Source: Prunus persica
Taxonomy: Eukaryota; Streptophyta; Magnoliopsida; Rosales; Rosaceae
Assembly: GCF_000346465.2 (NCBI RefSeq)
Contig: NC_034016.1
Location: forward strand, 11,031,805-11,095,804
Direction of reading: 5' to 3'
DNA: 64,000 bases
Part shown: piece after piece, positions 24,801-37,629 of the stretch
How positions within the stretch are numbered: the first letter of the stretch is position 1
Layout of the letters: every line of letters begins with the position of its first letter
Translations under genes and position numbers: made by a program
Notes under the pieces: model-generated
Seen by the model: the letters and a program-made list of their open reading frames with translations, nothing else
Told to the model about the DNA's origin: nothing
Databases searched by the model: none

Positions 24801-27068
24801 AAGAATCTACCTCAAAAGTTTCGTTTCGAATAAACTTGAATAAGTGAATAATCTTTATTTTTGGAAAACATGCATCAAATGAAATCAATTAAAATTAAAT
24901 ATGTCACATAAGAAGCAATTCAATTCTAGTTCGAGGGAAAATTTGTTTAGCCTTTGAAGTTAATAGAAAAATCATGTGAAAAAGAAGTATAAATATACAT
25001 ATAAAGGGGGGCAAAAGTACATTTTTAAGAGAGAAAAATTGACGATATAAAAAATATACATTAGATATAGAAAATATAAAAGTTCAAGAAATGGTGTGAG
25101 ATTCACATATGAAATGGGTACTGGAAATGGAATGGTCCTTTTCTATCAGTATTTATTTCTGTCTGCTCTTTCTTGTATTTGTTTTTCTTTTTTCCTTACA
25201 TTTTTTGTCTGTAGACATGGTGCGAGATTGTCATATGATACACGTACAAGTATGGCCCTATTCCGATCATTTTCTGCGTCAGACTATGTTGCTGCCCAGT
25301 GTCTTCGGTGAGGCAAAATGATTACCTGAAAACAATTATATGGCTTGTCTTCAGTACATGTGGATGCACAAGGGAGTCTGATTTTTTTATTTTTTTATAT
25401 TATTTATTATTTATTTTTTGGGATGTTTAGTTATCTCATAAATGTAAATATACATATATTTATGTACACATGTGGAATACCAAGGTAGGGTAAGCGGCAC
25501 ATTCTTGTTTGATAAAAATGTTTAGTGGGAAAGTGAAATATTAAAAATATATTACCTTGGTGAATCTGTGATCTTATAATTTTTCGTATCTACGCTCTAA
25601 TTTTCATCTAATTTATTTCAGGAGAAGGATTATGTACCATCATATGGAGATCTTCAAGAAGGTTGATGTCATAGTTACCCCAACAACTGGGTATGTAATG
25701 GTTACTGATTACAGCACTAATGAGTGCACCTGTGAAAGGATTTTTCCCTGATCTACAACCAATTCATTTAATGGACCAAATTCAGCTGAATTACTATATT
25801 TAAATTAAAATTTGGTCCAAATAGGTAATTGATTTATATTTGGTCCAGATATTACAGGTCTGGATCAGCATATCTGATCCTGTCTCGCCCTTATATTCTT
25901 ATATAGAAAGCTAAAAATTGATGGTGTAACATTCTAAATACCTAAATGATTCTCTTGTTTGTATAAACTATAAAGGCACATTGATGAGAGAGGCCTATTA
26001 TTCATTACTGATATGCATTGTGGAGACAGAATACAGTGCAAAAATGTATCAGAGCAATTTTCAAAATGATGTTTTCTGTACTTTTCAGTCGGAAAATAAT
26101 TTTTTTGAAAACATAATGCATTTTCCTATTTTACTGTGAAAGATATTCTTTTGAAAACTCTACCGAACAGGTCTTAAGCTTTTACAGATATTTTAAGATA
26201 GATGTCATCACTAGTCAGTGTTTTTACACATTTTCTGCCTCTATAGTTAGCGTTAGCATTGTTTTTCCTTGAGTACTGGTAATACTTTTTCCGTGAAAAG
26301 TTTGTGTTTATATCATGCATTTTTCCTTTATTACAACTGAAATGATATTCTTTTCTTTTGTTGTTAAAAGCATGACAGCACCCATAATTCCATTGAGTGC
26401 TCTTAAAGATGGGGAGACAGACATGCAGGTTACAGGTCTGCTTCTCTACAATCTTAGTTGCAGCTTGAGAGAAATAATTTTCATTCTTTAATTTCTCTAC
26501 ATGAAGTGTTGTATGGCAATTGCCTGATCAGTATCAAAATGAATGAATTTAAATTGGTTTTCAGCCACACTGATTGGTTGTCATGGCCTTCATCTGCCTC
26601 CACAATTTTGTATCCCTGCTATTTGATGTGGTCTTGTTGACCTTTTGTCCTCTGCATTCAAAAAAAGTCTTGTCATCAATTAACCCAAAAAGAAATAAAA
26701 AAATTGAAGTCTTGTCACCTATGATTATTATTATTATTTTCTTTTGGTTCATTTTCTAGGTAAGAATGACACTAGGTAAAGGAAAAAAAGAGATGTGATA
26801 CACTTTTTGCAATTTTTCAAACTTGCATTGATGCACAGCTTCCTTTGTTTCAGGTTATCTTATGCGGTTTGTCATTGCGGGAAATCTTCTCGGACTTCCT
26901 GCCATTTCTATACCTGTGAGTAATTTATTTTTTCGTGTATTCATATCTCAAGCTCCTTAATTTAGTTATGGTTACTTTGGTGTAACTCTTGGCATACACA
27001 AGTTGAGCGAATGGGCTTCCACCTTCCTTGCCAATTGAACAAACCTCTGCTTTATCCTGTAGTTCGTC

Positions 27069-27127
<59 letters not shown>

Positions 27128-28002
27128 TTCTTGAAATCCCCTATTGATTGAGTAGACATCAGTGCCTAAATTTTCAACTTTTAAGGCCTTCTAATCAGAC
27201 TCTCTGGAAGCCCTACTTCTCTAGTTGAAATTGTGGGTAATTATCACTAATTGTTATAGTATTATATGAAATCCTATCCCAGGAAGTTAACCTTTCATAA
27301 CCATTTGGCCTTTGATTACTCCTACTCTTGCACACCTATATTCAATTGTCATTCCATATCGAAAAGCCATTTCATGTTAGTAAGTGTTCATTTGAAATTA
27401 CCAAGATTTCACAGGCAGCATACATACACTACGAGCATACACACTAGGATAGGATTCTTTTAACTGATCTCATTAGTTGGGACCTTTTTGGTTTTTGAGT
27501 TTATCCATAAGAGAAAGGTATATGTGGTCCCTTGTGGTAACTTGACCTAGTAATTCATTGTGTCATGTTGTTATAATCAAGCCTTGACCTATTTAGGTCA
27601 ACGACGAAACAGGAATTTCAAATGTTACAATGACCTTCCTCTTACATCCACTGTTTTTCTTTTGGGCTGATTTTCTACTTTTCTGTACTTGTGTGATATC
27701 TGCAGGTTGGCTATGATAAACAAGGACTTCCAATAGGTTTGCAACTGATTGGCCGCCCATGGGGGGAAGCATCAATTTTGCGTTTGGCTTTGGCAATAGA
27801 GGTATCAAATTTTCTGAACTCTTTGAGGGAATGAAGGAAAGAAAATTCTGCAATAGACCTTCAAATGTTAGGCATTCTGCAAACCGTCTGTAGAAGAAAA
27901 GAACAATTTTAATCTGAAGCTTCTTCTCATGTTTTTCAGGAACTCTCTGCGAAGTCCAAGAATAGGCCTGCATCATTCTTTGATGTCCTAAAATCTAACT
28001 AA
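18834..28002 (+). CDS. FAAH: Fatty acid amide hydrolase (amidase-signature enzyme)
   Basis: Hydrolyses N-acylethanolamines to free fatty acid and ethanolamine at the ER or plasma membrane. I placed 20 exons: 18834-18912, 19012-19121, 19259-19319, 19462-19652, 19748-19877, 19974-20051, 20130-20277, 21337-21449, 21541-21616, 22337-22408, 23491-23542, 24028-24108, 24189-24272, 24395-24498, 25215-25307, 25622-25690, 26371-26435, 26854-26915, 27706-27801, 27940-28002. All joints are GT-AG and in frame, giving 608 aa against 607 for Arabidopsis FAAH. The Ser-cisSer-Lys triad is K205 (AIKDDID), S281 (TGGSSSG) and S305 (GGGSIRIPS), with R307 also present, at the same numbers as in Arabidopsis. The N-terminus has a hydrophobic segment (about 33-55). 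Introns hold (CT)n at 22127 and (GA)n at 27073. It is convergent with the phosphatase gene downstream. No defect seen. Confidence 0.96.
22127..22151. repeat. (TC)n microsatellite in FAAH intron 9
   Basis: About 12 uninterrupted TC dinucleotides within the intron between exons 9 and 10. Confidence 0.9.
24520..25090. repeat. Possible transposon remnant in FAAH intron 14
   Basis: The intron opens with GTGGCAGGGCCAAGAATTTA and CAGGGGAGGCAAAG and later carries GGGGGGCAAAAGTACA, phrases that recur at the ends of a common plant dispersed repeat. The interior is AT-rich and non-coding. No clean terminal repeat or target duplication was found. Confidence 0.3.
27073..27124. repeat. (GA)n microsatellite in FAAH intron 18
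   Basis: About 26 uninterrupted GA units, likely polymorphic in length. Confidence 0.95.
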
Positions 28003-29616
28003 ATAGATGCTTTCACTGCTTTCACAGCTTTCACTCTCAAACAGTTTCATGTTTGGAAGACTAAATTATCATATCCTATAATAATTGCTCCCTGGCAGTT
28101 TCTTTCAACATAATGCCTTGCCGGACCTTTTTTATTTTTTTTTATTTTTTGTTAAATATTTATTTTGGTAGAAAGGAGGGAGTTGCCTTCCCTGAAATTA
28201 TGATAAGAGAGCACACCCCCTTGGCTAGGAGCAGTTTGAAGCTAGCAATAAGGCTGAATAAAGAATGAAGAGGCTCATAACTGGTAGCTTTCAGATCAAC
28301 AGCAATTACCAAACCACAAAAAATAGCAGTTTCTTAATAAAAGGTGTGTTAACCAAAAAAAAAAGAAAAAAGAAGACGAATTAACTCCACGTAGTCCCAT
28401 GAGAACTCAGTGTTCATTTGTCAAGATCTTGCCATGTGAGAGGGTACAGAAAAATGTTCCAATCTTGGGAGACGAGCTTAAATCTTCCATCTAATTGCTT
28501 AGGTTGTCTTCAAGGCCTCGATTAGGTATTGCAAGTGCTTTGGAGCACACATGATATTACCAAGTTAGCTTTAGGACCATTTGTCATGAACTATTTGTGA
28601 GGATTTTTATTTTTATTTTTTATACAAGCGATATTAGGGGAAGGGGAAATCAAACTTGGGATCTTTGGTGCATAGATAAATGTTTTAAATCACTTAAGCT
28701 ATAAGCTCCTTGCATTTATAGGGATGTTTGAAATGTTGACATAATATGCTTAAGAAGCTTCTATATATGCACTAGTATGTGGAGAAAATCCCACTGTTAT
28801 TATGTTGAAGCTCTATATGGTCTTGAGGTGGAGAATTACCAGGTCTGGCTGGGTGATGTAATGGGGTTACCCCAAAAAGTAAATTTAAATTTTAGCCATA
28901 AAAAAACTCACTTTTGGAAAAAACCAAAGCTTTTTCAAAAAAGATTGAAAAACCTCTCAACTTTCAAATCAAAGACAAGTAAATGTAAAGGATTTCTTAA
29001 GAAATCCAAAAATAAATAAGGACAATTTTGTCCATTTTGGCTTCTTTGAAAAAAATTCCCTCTCCTTTGGCCTTATCCAATGTCTCCTTCAAATAATATC
29101 ATATTGAATGGTTTTCAGCTTTACTGGAAAATTAAACCTAGATTCCAAAACCTCATACGCATGCTGATTTCCCAATTTGCTCCGACTGCAGAAACCAAAA
29201 ATTTCACCTGTTTACTCAATACTGACCATGCATCGACAGCCTAGAAGAGTAGCCAACAATGTCTGAAATTCAAATAGTCCATTCGCTACAGGTTATTGCT
29301 GAGCAACAAGGTTGAAAAACACAAACAAGGGAAGGACTTGCCAAATAAGCTGATGGGAGAGGCCAAGCATAAACTGATGTGTATTTTACAAGTTATTCTC
29401 TTTAGCAAATAAAGAGATCTCATAAAATGCAATCTTGTACTCTTCTTCATGGACAAACCGGACACCACTTTATGCCTACGAATCTCGGAGTCGTCAAAAC
29501 ACAACAGGATGTAGCATGTAAAGTGAGAAGAGCCTGATATTCCAAGCATGCTACTATTTTATGCATGCACAATATTCAATTTGTTCGCGGCTTGTGGCAG
29601 CTTTCTTTCTTTCTTT
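28003..29616. other. Spacer between convergent FAAH and phosphatase genes
   Basis: Holds the 3' UTRs of both genes at its edges, an inverted SINE at 28616-28714, and otherwise non-coding, A/T-rich sequence. Confidence 0.5.
28616..28714 (-). repeat. tRNA-derived SINE
   Basis: On the minus strand: degenerate A box TTAAGTGATTTAAAAC, B box AAGTTTGATTTCCCC, and the tail CCCTAATATCGCTTGTATAAA. This is the same family as the SINE at 14994-15090. Confidence 0.6.
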
Positions 29617-32600
29617 TTAAACTAAGTTAGACTTTTCTTTCTCAAGGTTCTCACTAGCAACATCACTAGGAAGATCTAGCCCATCAGGAATCTTTCCTGG
29701 ATAATTAGTTGTTGAGGAATCAGACCCTGTCATACTGGAGAATGAAGAGAGGTCATAAGAATCCTAAACAAACAGATGGAATCCCTTTTGAAACTAATGA
29801 AACAATCATAAGCTCACCTTCTGTCAACAATGACCATGGAGCGAAGCTCACAATTTGTAAAGCTGCAAGGACAGTAAAGAAGTGATAACGTGATGCTTGA
29901 TGATTCAGCACTTAAGTCCCTAATTATTTTTAACTTTAGCTAATAAAGTAGGCATGATCCTTTTGGAATATTTACTAAGCTAGTGATTTTTGCATAGAGT
30001 GAAAGTCTATATATCACACTTACTGTTTGCACATTTCTTTTTTCTCCAAAGGGTCACAATCATTTAGCAATGCACTTAGTGTGTGAAACAAGAATCCACC
30101 ATGGGTAACAATTGCTATCTCTTTCTCTTTCCTTGTTGACAACCTGTGAAGTGATGAGAAGAAGGTACCAAACTCATATCAATTCAACTCTTATATTTAT
30201 GTCTATGGATCTGTCAGAAGTCAGTAAATTTTCATACTTCTCAAAACTAGGGCTGCTATCTTGACACCCCATACAAGTTAAATCATACAAGAAAAAGAGC
30301 AGTAAAAAAACATTAGGATCTCATGGAGGATGAGATCTTGAAAAGACCTGATAAACTAAAAACCCAAAAATTTGTGAAGAATAAGGCATAACACCAACAA
30401 CGGAGCATGTGATCCATATAATAAGCTTCTTGCTTCTGAAGGTTTCAAGATGAGCTTGATCAAAGCACCTTGTAAACCTTGATAAACTTGATCTGTCATG
30501 AAGCTGATATTCATGTAAAGCCCATTCAAAATTTATAAAACACATAGCCCCTTTTAGCAATCATTATTTAATCACTCATATGCAAGAAAACTGCATTATT
30601 CTAGTGCAATCTGGAGTTTCAGCTTTAGCACGTTAACTGATATTGGTTAAGGCCTAAAAGAATCAATAGAAACCCAAGTTCCAATAATGAAACAGGTACT
30701 CACCAGTTCAGGAATTTCAATCCCCTAGCTGCAACTTCCTCTTTCAGCTCCCTGACATTTGCCTTCCACAATATATCCTCATCACTTTCTATCTGTGAAA
30801 TTAATGGTCATTTTGCATGCACATACTGAAAATTAGAAATTAATAACCATCTTTATGAACTGCCACCAAAGATGACAAGTACCATAAATTAAATTATAAC
30901 CACTAATTCTTCCCCCAGTTAAAGTTAACTATCCAATTACTTGCCAGTGAAAAGTCAACCGCAGGAAATAGAAACTGATAATCGCTGATGCTCCTTCTGT
31001 TATCACAGGGATGAACTCCCTGCAAACAGAAATTTATAAAACACATTTAAAGCCCTGAGCGTCAATATAACAGCAAAGACTACGTATTATTTGAACTTTT
31101 TTTCTTTTAATATGAGAGAAAAAGTAAAAGAAATAATGCAACAAACAACTAAAAGCACCAAGTTCAGTATGATTTCAAACCATTTCTCATTTCATGCATA
31201 GAAATAAATGAACAAGGTTCTTTTCCTTTTCTTCTAACCAAGATCAGTAAGAAAATTCTGTCATTCAAAAGTACTTGCAAAACACAAGCCAAGTCAAGCA
31301 ATGTTACATCACAAGAATTAAACTACCAAGGCACAAATGAAATAATTTACTCTCTTCCGTATGTATTGAAGATAGCCACTAGGTTAATAATTTTCACCAA
31401 CTGAGGTTTATCAATGCCCCACAATAAGTTGCAAATGATTCACTCACTTTCAGTTAAAATCATGATTAACTGCAAAGAAGACACCATTTTGATTTCTAAA
31501 AGACATACCAAATGCTCTCGACAAAGTTCTATTGCAATGATGGGCGGGCAGTTAAGACTTGAAATTGAAGGACGCTCACTATATCCTGCATTTGCCACCA
31601 TTAGTGGCAATATATCCATTCTGTCTGTGTAGCCCTCACCTCCAAATACTCCAACAGCCGTTTGCAGAGCTCTAAAAAGTCAAAGCACTTTTAAGTAAAG
31701 CTTAGCAGCATCTAAACCATAGAATGTTTTCCAGGGAGGAGGCATCTTCATATATATGTAGCATTTATGTTAAGTAAAACAACTGGTTATTTATTTCGTG
31801 GTAAACATATAACTGATTATAGCCATGTCATCATTTTTAACTTGATTGTTACATCAAAAAGAAAATTTCTAATGGACCAACCAAATTCAATAACAATAAC
31901 ACGAAAGCATAAACTATTTGGCCACTGAGACAAGTGTTTATATTTCTTTTCCTTCCAATAGCTTGGAAGAACAATAAAATAGTATATAAAAAATTTCATA
32001 TATCAAATTAAAACAGAAGGATAATTTAAGATTGTCTCAAAATCATATCATCTATATCATCTATTTAGATGCTCAATGACACACAGATAGTTGTCAGCTT
32101 GTACCTAGAACGTTGGGAGTTTCCGTCAGTGACTACCAGTATTCAACTATTCATGCCAAGAAAGACTCTAATACCCATGTCCCGAATACACCAAATGACT
32201 CTAAAAAGAAATAGATCTTTATAAAATTTTAAAAGTTTTTCCATGTGCTTAGCAAACCTCTAACAAAGAAAGAAAAATCTATTGAGAAAATAACTAACAA
32301 TTTAATTTCCAAATGACCCCTCTAGGTACCACATTTGCAACTCCAAAATAACACTTCTTTGAAGAAGATTTTTATGTACAACCCAACCCTTAGTTTCATC
32401 TCCTCTCAAGCTCCTTCCTTATGTAAAGGCACCTTAGTCTAACTAACCAGAATAAGCCTTTTCTGTTGCTCAGTTTGTTTCAATGAAAAAGATTCACAAA
32501 ATGGGTCTTTCTCTATAATTCTGCATTTTGTACTGAACCTTTCAAGTGACAAATACAAAAATAAATTTAAGAATCTCTGTTCAAGAAAAGCATTATCCAG

Positions 32601-33214
32601 CAAACAAAAGACAGAGAGCTGGGTAAAATTCTAGAATTATGGCATGATTACCTTAGCAAAGGAGATGTAATGACTAACTCAATCCTCTTGGAAAGCCCAG
32701 ATTCATGAACATGCTTACGCAAATTATCAACCTGTACCCATAGCAACAAAAAATTTTATTACCATTATTGCTCTCATGACAATGTTATTTTATCTGTAGA
32801 AGGAAAATATTTGTTACAGGCCTTTCTTCTTTTTCCTTTCTGTTTTTCTAACACAGTATCTATATAAGAACAATTTAATGCCTTCTTCCCACCTGCTGCC
32901 AGCCTAGTGGAGTAAGATGCGCATCAAAATATTCAGGTTTCATTAATTTTTTGTAGTTCTTAGCTCCCTCTACATTGTGGATTCCTTGTCCATGCCTCAC
33001 CTGAATGCAAGGATTTGTAAGACCACAATGCGATGATTTGAGAGAAAAATCCAAGAAATAGGAAAATCTTGAATGTCCTTCAAACCAAAGAAAAATAGCA
33101 GCTTCAAATTTACAACAAAATGTATGCAAATCCAAAATCAAAGTTGGTACCAACCAGGTGAATAGTTTTGCATCGGTGCAGCGGAAACAAACTTGGACTT
33201 GAACCAGTGTCCAT
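29617..33214 (-). CDS. Phosphoglycerate-mutase-like histidine phosphatase
   Basis: Member of the histidine phosphatase superfamily; its substrate in plants is not settled. Coding exons (minus strand): 33214-33155, 33000-32893, 32731-32652, 31671-31509, 31019-30945, 30792-30704, 30143-30024, 29862-29818, 29734-29617. They join in frame to 285 aa. The catalytic RHG is at residues 22-24 (HLVRHGQGIHN), the phosphate-pocket Arg in SPLLRALQTA is about R83, CREH is at 133-136, and the second His is H206 in VTHGGF. All of these support an active enzyme. Intron 5 begins with GC instead of GT (30944-30943), in the usual GCAAGT context; both flanking exons are confirmed by the conserved peptide FPAVDFSL-IESDEDILWKA. 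A 5' UTR exon ends at 34193, so the first intron (about 980 bases) precedes the ATG. It resembles Arabidopsis AT5G64460 from memory. Confidence 0.94.
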
Positions 33215-34192
33215 ATCTGCAGCTTAGCCAATAAAAGATACATTAACATTAAAAGGAAAAAAAAAAGATGATCATAAGAGTACAAGAAAAACAAGGAAGC
33301 GAGTATTTGGTGAAAATTATAACTTTAAGTATATAACCACAGTTCAAGATTTAAAGCTTCACATGTTAAAGAGATATAATAATCAGCCATTAAGTAGCAA
33401 TTCTAAAAATACGACATGTTAATGTTTCGAAATCATCATTTTCTGCAGAACCCAAACATCCATATATTACTGTTTCAAATTCCTCATTTTTGTTTGAAAA
33501 GCTAGCAAAGACTTGGGGAAAAATATTGTAGTCAGCAGGATGCGTTCATTACTCTGACATAGTCTTCCTAGTAGAATAAATTATCTGCAATGGAAGCCGG
33601 ACACAATTCAAGCTGAATCTATGGACATTTATTTTTAACACATTTTCTATTTTGGCTCCCAGCATTCATATCCTTTTTTTTTTTTTTCTTTCTTTTGGTC
33701 TGACTGCATTCACTTCTTTGTTTACTCTTATTGGCTTACTTCTCAAATCCCTCTGTTCTGAAGCCTACCACATCCAAAGCATTGCTTCCTATCATGGATT
33801 TCAACCAACAAAAGGAAGAAAAGAACAAAAAATATTAAGAAATTCAACCCAGTTACTTAAAATCAGGAAGAGTTCAGGGAAGGGTCACCATTCCCAAATG
33901 CGATGTTCCAAAGCCAAAATCTTTAATTCCCGTGCCAGCATTATCTTACAATTAAACCATAACACACGACATGACATGACTTTAGAAATCAAGCAAGGAT
34001 TCTACCATCCAAATTCATAAATCAAAGGAATATCATGAAAATTATATCATATAAATCGGAAAAAAAATGCACCAAGTCAGTAATATGCGAAAGTAAAACA
34101 AACCCATATCGAATAAACTCACCAGAAACAACTACAAATTAAGAAATTGAAATATATGAAATACGAGTACGATTTGAGATGAAAGAGTTTAC

Positions 34193-34290
34193 CAGGGGTA
34201 GACACAGAAGATAAGCAAAAGGGTGGACAGTGGGAGAAGAGAGGATGTTAAAGAAGAGTCTTGTGATGGTGATATATATAGGAGTGGCCA
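34193..34290 (-). promoter_or_regulatory. Phosphatase 5' UTR exon and core promoter
   Basis: The minus strand has a TATA-like CCTATATATATCACC near 34268-34282. The untranslated exon follows and ends at a TACCCCTG|GTAAAC donor at 34193. The acceptor is at 33217, two bases before the start codon. The transcription start is inferred from spacing. Confidence 0.5.
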
Positions 34291-34664
34291 AATGGGATTG
34301 ACAATTCTGCTAGTACTATGGCCAATGATGTGTTGTTGGCTCTACTGGAAATGAAATGAGAGCGACTGGCGGACTGTCTGTTCTGGGCTATGGACCTACA
34401 AATTGCTTGTCTGCATTTTCAGTCCATGTAATCTGTGACTACTGGTTGGAGAATTGTGGTGGTTCGCTTTTAGATAGACGGAATAATGCCATACGATTTA
34501 TAGCCAGTGTTTGATTCACTTTAACTTGGGGAATATTTCTCTGAAAAAATAATTTTATATAGGGGACATATTTCAATTGGCAGAGTTTCTATTATTTGCT
34601 GCCTTTCTTCCATACTAGCCCTTTGGCACACGAGTGGTTGGTTTTTCATTTTTAATATAAATAT
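34291..34664. other. Intergenic upstream of the phosphatase gene
   Basis: Probable distal promoter of the phosphatase gene. No repeat or coding sequence recognised. Confidence 0.4.
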
Positions 34665-34910
34665 TTTATTTTTAAATATTAGTAATTCAGTTTAAATTAA
34701 AAAAGAGAAATTATGTGTAGTTGTGTCCTAAGAAAACTCATGACCTATTCTTTTATTTTAAATGTTTTTAAATATGCATATTATTAATTTATCATATTAT
34801 CCTTATTTAATAAATATGTTCATTTGTTAATATTTTCTTTAAGTAATGGAATTTTTAGCATTTTGAATATTTTTACCATACTTTACCTTTCTCTTTATAT
34901 CTATAGATGA
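34665..34910 (-). mobile_element. Diverged Helitron-like element
   Basis: Shares with the copies at 12993-13273 and 63235-63525 the ordered phrases GTAGTTGTGT, ATCATATTATCCTTATTTAAT, and a tail reading TTTATATCTATAGA. The GC-rich 3' hairpin is lost. An older, truncated member of the family. Confidence 0.5.
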
Positions 34911-35674
34911 AAATATGTAAATACTACTCATACGAAAAGGTTGGTTTTAGAATCAAATCGAGTAGAATATTTGTCAAATTGGGGGTATTTTGGAAGAGAT
35001 GAGTTCGACTCTAAAAGTGACTCATGATTATATGATCCGCAAAGGTGGTTGTGTGAAACGTAAATGACATTTTGAAGGACATGACTTCGACTTTGAAACT
35101 AACATCTGCGGATGTGGAACAAAATATTCCCAATGTCTTAAAAGGGCCTTTGTATCTTGAAATCAAGAAAAGAAAGCTAGTTGAGTCATTGCACACTGGT
35201 TTGGTGTGAGTCAAGTTGTCTCCGATGTCAAAGTCAGGCTTAGAATACAAATGCCAGAGAGTGACTTTCATAGTTATAGAAAGAGTTACCTTCTTCATTC
35301 AGTAGAAATTGGCTTTTATACAATCTATGGGTGATTGGTTTCTCGTCGTCCTGGTCTACATGGCATGTGCTTATTGAGTCTGTCGAGACCCATTATCCCA
35401 CGTTCATGTCGATTAGCTGTCAAACTTAAGTGTAGAATAATTAATGGGTTTAATGTGCATGATGCTTAGGCCATTACTCTATAATGGCATGATTGGGCTT
35501 CAAATGTGTTAGGCTAATGTGTGGTCCAATTTCTCTGTTGGCTTAGCATAGGTGGCTTCCTTACCCAGGTGCTTCAAACGATGTCTTCCATTTCTAATCA
35601 ATGCATCATTAGTTGTTTATTCATTTCCCACGTGTCTCAAAGGGCAATTTTTTTTTCTTTCTCAAAGGTCACTT
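34911..35674. other. Intergenic, no gene seen
   Basis: Spacer with short open frames that lack codon bias or recognisable motifs. No terminal repeats recognised. Confidence 0.4.
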
Positions 35675-36150
35675 TTGGTCCCTTTAGTTTGGCACTTCAA
35701 CTACTTTTGACCTTGTAGTTTCAATTTCATTAATTTTGCCATTGTAGTTTCGTATTTGTTGCAATTCAAGGATAAGTTAGTATTCTTGTCAATTTCTTTG
35801 ACGGTGCAAGAGGCAATTTCGTCAACCCACTCTTGAGCATAAAAGCTTGCCTAAAACTCACCCCCATTTCATATCATATTAGGGCTCGAAATTTATCCAC
35901 TAATCCCAATTTTTAAAGAACCCTAAACTCAAATGGAAAATTTCGAGCCCTAATATGAAATAGGGAGAGTTTCAGACCAGCTTTTACGATCAAGGGTTTT
36001 TGGTTAACGAAATTATACCTTGCACCTTCAAAGAAATTAACGAAAATATTAACTTGTTCTGGAATTGTTGCAAATATGAAACTACAATGGCAAAATTGAT
36101 GGAATTGAAACTACAATGTCAAAATTGGTTGAAGTGCCCAAGCCCAAACA
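35675..36150. mobile_element. Inverted-repeat (foldback) element, ~470 bp
   Basis: The left arm (about 35680-35905) and right arm (about 35930-36145) are reverse complements over some 210 bases. Shared phrases are GGCACTTCAACxA, TTTTGCCATTGTAGTTTC, and TTAGGGCTCGAAATTT next to the short centre. This is almost all arm, like a MITE with very long terminal repeats. It does not code for a protein. Confidence 0.7.
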
Positions 36151-36237
36151 AGGTAAAGAAAGGCTGCCCAGGCGAAAACAAACGTTCATTTTACTATAGC
36201 CCAATGCACCATCCTAAGCGTCTCTGCCTAAGAGGGT

Positions 36238-36737
36238 TGTAGGAACCAAATACGTCAGAATTGGGGCCCACAAAGTATCCCACCAGTGCTCGTTGTTCCT
36301 AAAAAGGGAGGGGACACGCAATAGGATTTCTTTCAAGAAGAAATACCTCCACAGGTTCTTGACTGAAGTCCGCATACTCTCTTGGTTGAAAGAGGACTCT
36401 GGATTACGTTCCCGAGGTTGAACGGTGGAAATGGGTAAGTACCTGCAAAAGTCACTCCGACACTCAAGTCAGTGTTTTCGCAGCGTACTCTTAGTGTTCA
36501 ATTGAATTTCTCATACCTTTGCTGGAGGTTTAGCTGGGTCTTTATAGTGCTTCGAGTTCTTGGGTTTAGCCCCACTTCCCTAGCTTTGCGCATCCCGTCC
36601 TCCACTTCATGGTAATGGGATTAGATGAGCGTCTCCCTCGCTCCGCACTTCTCTAGTGGGAGGGAAGTTCGATCATCCCACATCTTCTAGTTGTGGCATA
36701 TGGGTTAAGCCATGATACGTGAGATTTGGTCCCCACA
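36238..36737 (-). repeat. Ty3/gypsy LTR (minus strand), 500 bp
   Basis: On the minus strand it runs from TGTGGGGACCAAATC at 36737 to GGTTCCTACA at 36238. It has a TATA-like ACTATAAAGACC and is preceded by a purine-rich tract (GGAGAAAATGGGGG), which marks it as a 3' LTR. It belongs to the minus-strand pol relic at 39660-43690. The same LTR is present inverted at 37630-38049, and a piece of its inner end at 43693-43770. Confidence 0.75.
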
Positions 36738-37139
36738 GTGCCCCCATTTTCTCCTCTCTACACGCTTCGCGGGTGGAGAAGGAAAAAAATGATCTAAGTG
36801 GGACTTTGTAACAAGATTTCTTCGGATTGAGCGCATGTCGTCATGGTGGGCTCATGGCTGAGCCCAAACAAACCATGTGTTGTCCTTCTTGGGCTTGCTG
36901 GTCAAACTCAGAAATATGATTCCTATTGGCATGTCACCAACCTATGCACGTTGCTTTCACACCTTGCATGTGAAATATCCAAACATGAATTTTCATGCAC
37001 ATTGCTAACTTTTCAAGTTCCAACTATGGACTGTTATCCCCATGTGGAGTATCCAAGTGCGGACAACCAATCCCGTGTGCAAGTGGACCCATTTCTTTAT
37101 TTTGGATTTCTGCACCTCTGCCAATCTGGTGGGCCCATG

Positions 37140-37580
37140 CGCACGATTGGCTTTAAGCTTTTGCAGATCCGGTGGGCCCCATGATCTTTGCTTTCTCTTT
37201 CCTAGCCGATCCCAAATGGGTTAGGGTGAGCCTGGTTTTAAGCTTTTGCCGATCCGATGGGTCCCATGTCTCTTGGTTTCTCTTTGATAGCCGATCCCAA
37301 CCCCAGTTGGGGTGTGCTTGGGTTTGAGCTTTTGCCAATCCGATGGGTCCCATGCCTCTTGGTTTTTCTTTGCTAGTTGATCCCAAGCTTTGAGCTTTTA
37401 CCAATCCGGTGGGTCCCATGCCTCTTGGCTTCTCTTTGATAGCCGATCCCAACCCCAGTTGGGGTGCGCTTGGGTTTGAACTTTTGCCAATCCGGTGGGT
37501 CCCATACCTCTTGGTTTCCCTTTGCTAGCCGATCCCAAGCTTTGAGCTTTTGCTAATCCGATGGGTCCTATAGATCATTT
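37140..37580. repeat. Tandem repeats in gypsy 3' non-coding region
   Basis: Six head-to-tail units share GAGCTTTTGCCAATCCG, GGGTCCCATG, CTCTTGGTTTCTCTTTG and AGCCGATCCCAA. The unit length is not constant: those with an extra CCCCAGTTGGGGTG segment are about 85 bases, the others about 67, and later units alternate between the two. Tandem repeats before the 3' LTR are common in the Tat/Ogre branch of Ty3/gypsy. Confidence 0.8.
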
Positions 37581-37629
37581 TTTTCTCTCTCCACCCGCGA
37601 AGCATGTGGAGAGGAAAAAAGAGGGGAAC

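Noticed and set aside
33652..34020. 122-residue plus-strand frame in the phosphatase 5' UTR intron
   Set aside because: Starts in a poly-T tract encoding Phe/Leu, lies antisense within an intron, and shows no conserved motif.
37153..37452. 99-residue repetitive minus-strand protein
   Set aside because: It is a translation of the gypsy tandem repeat, open only because several unit lengths happen to keep frame.
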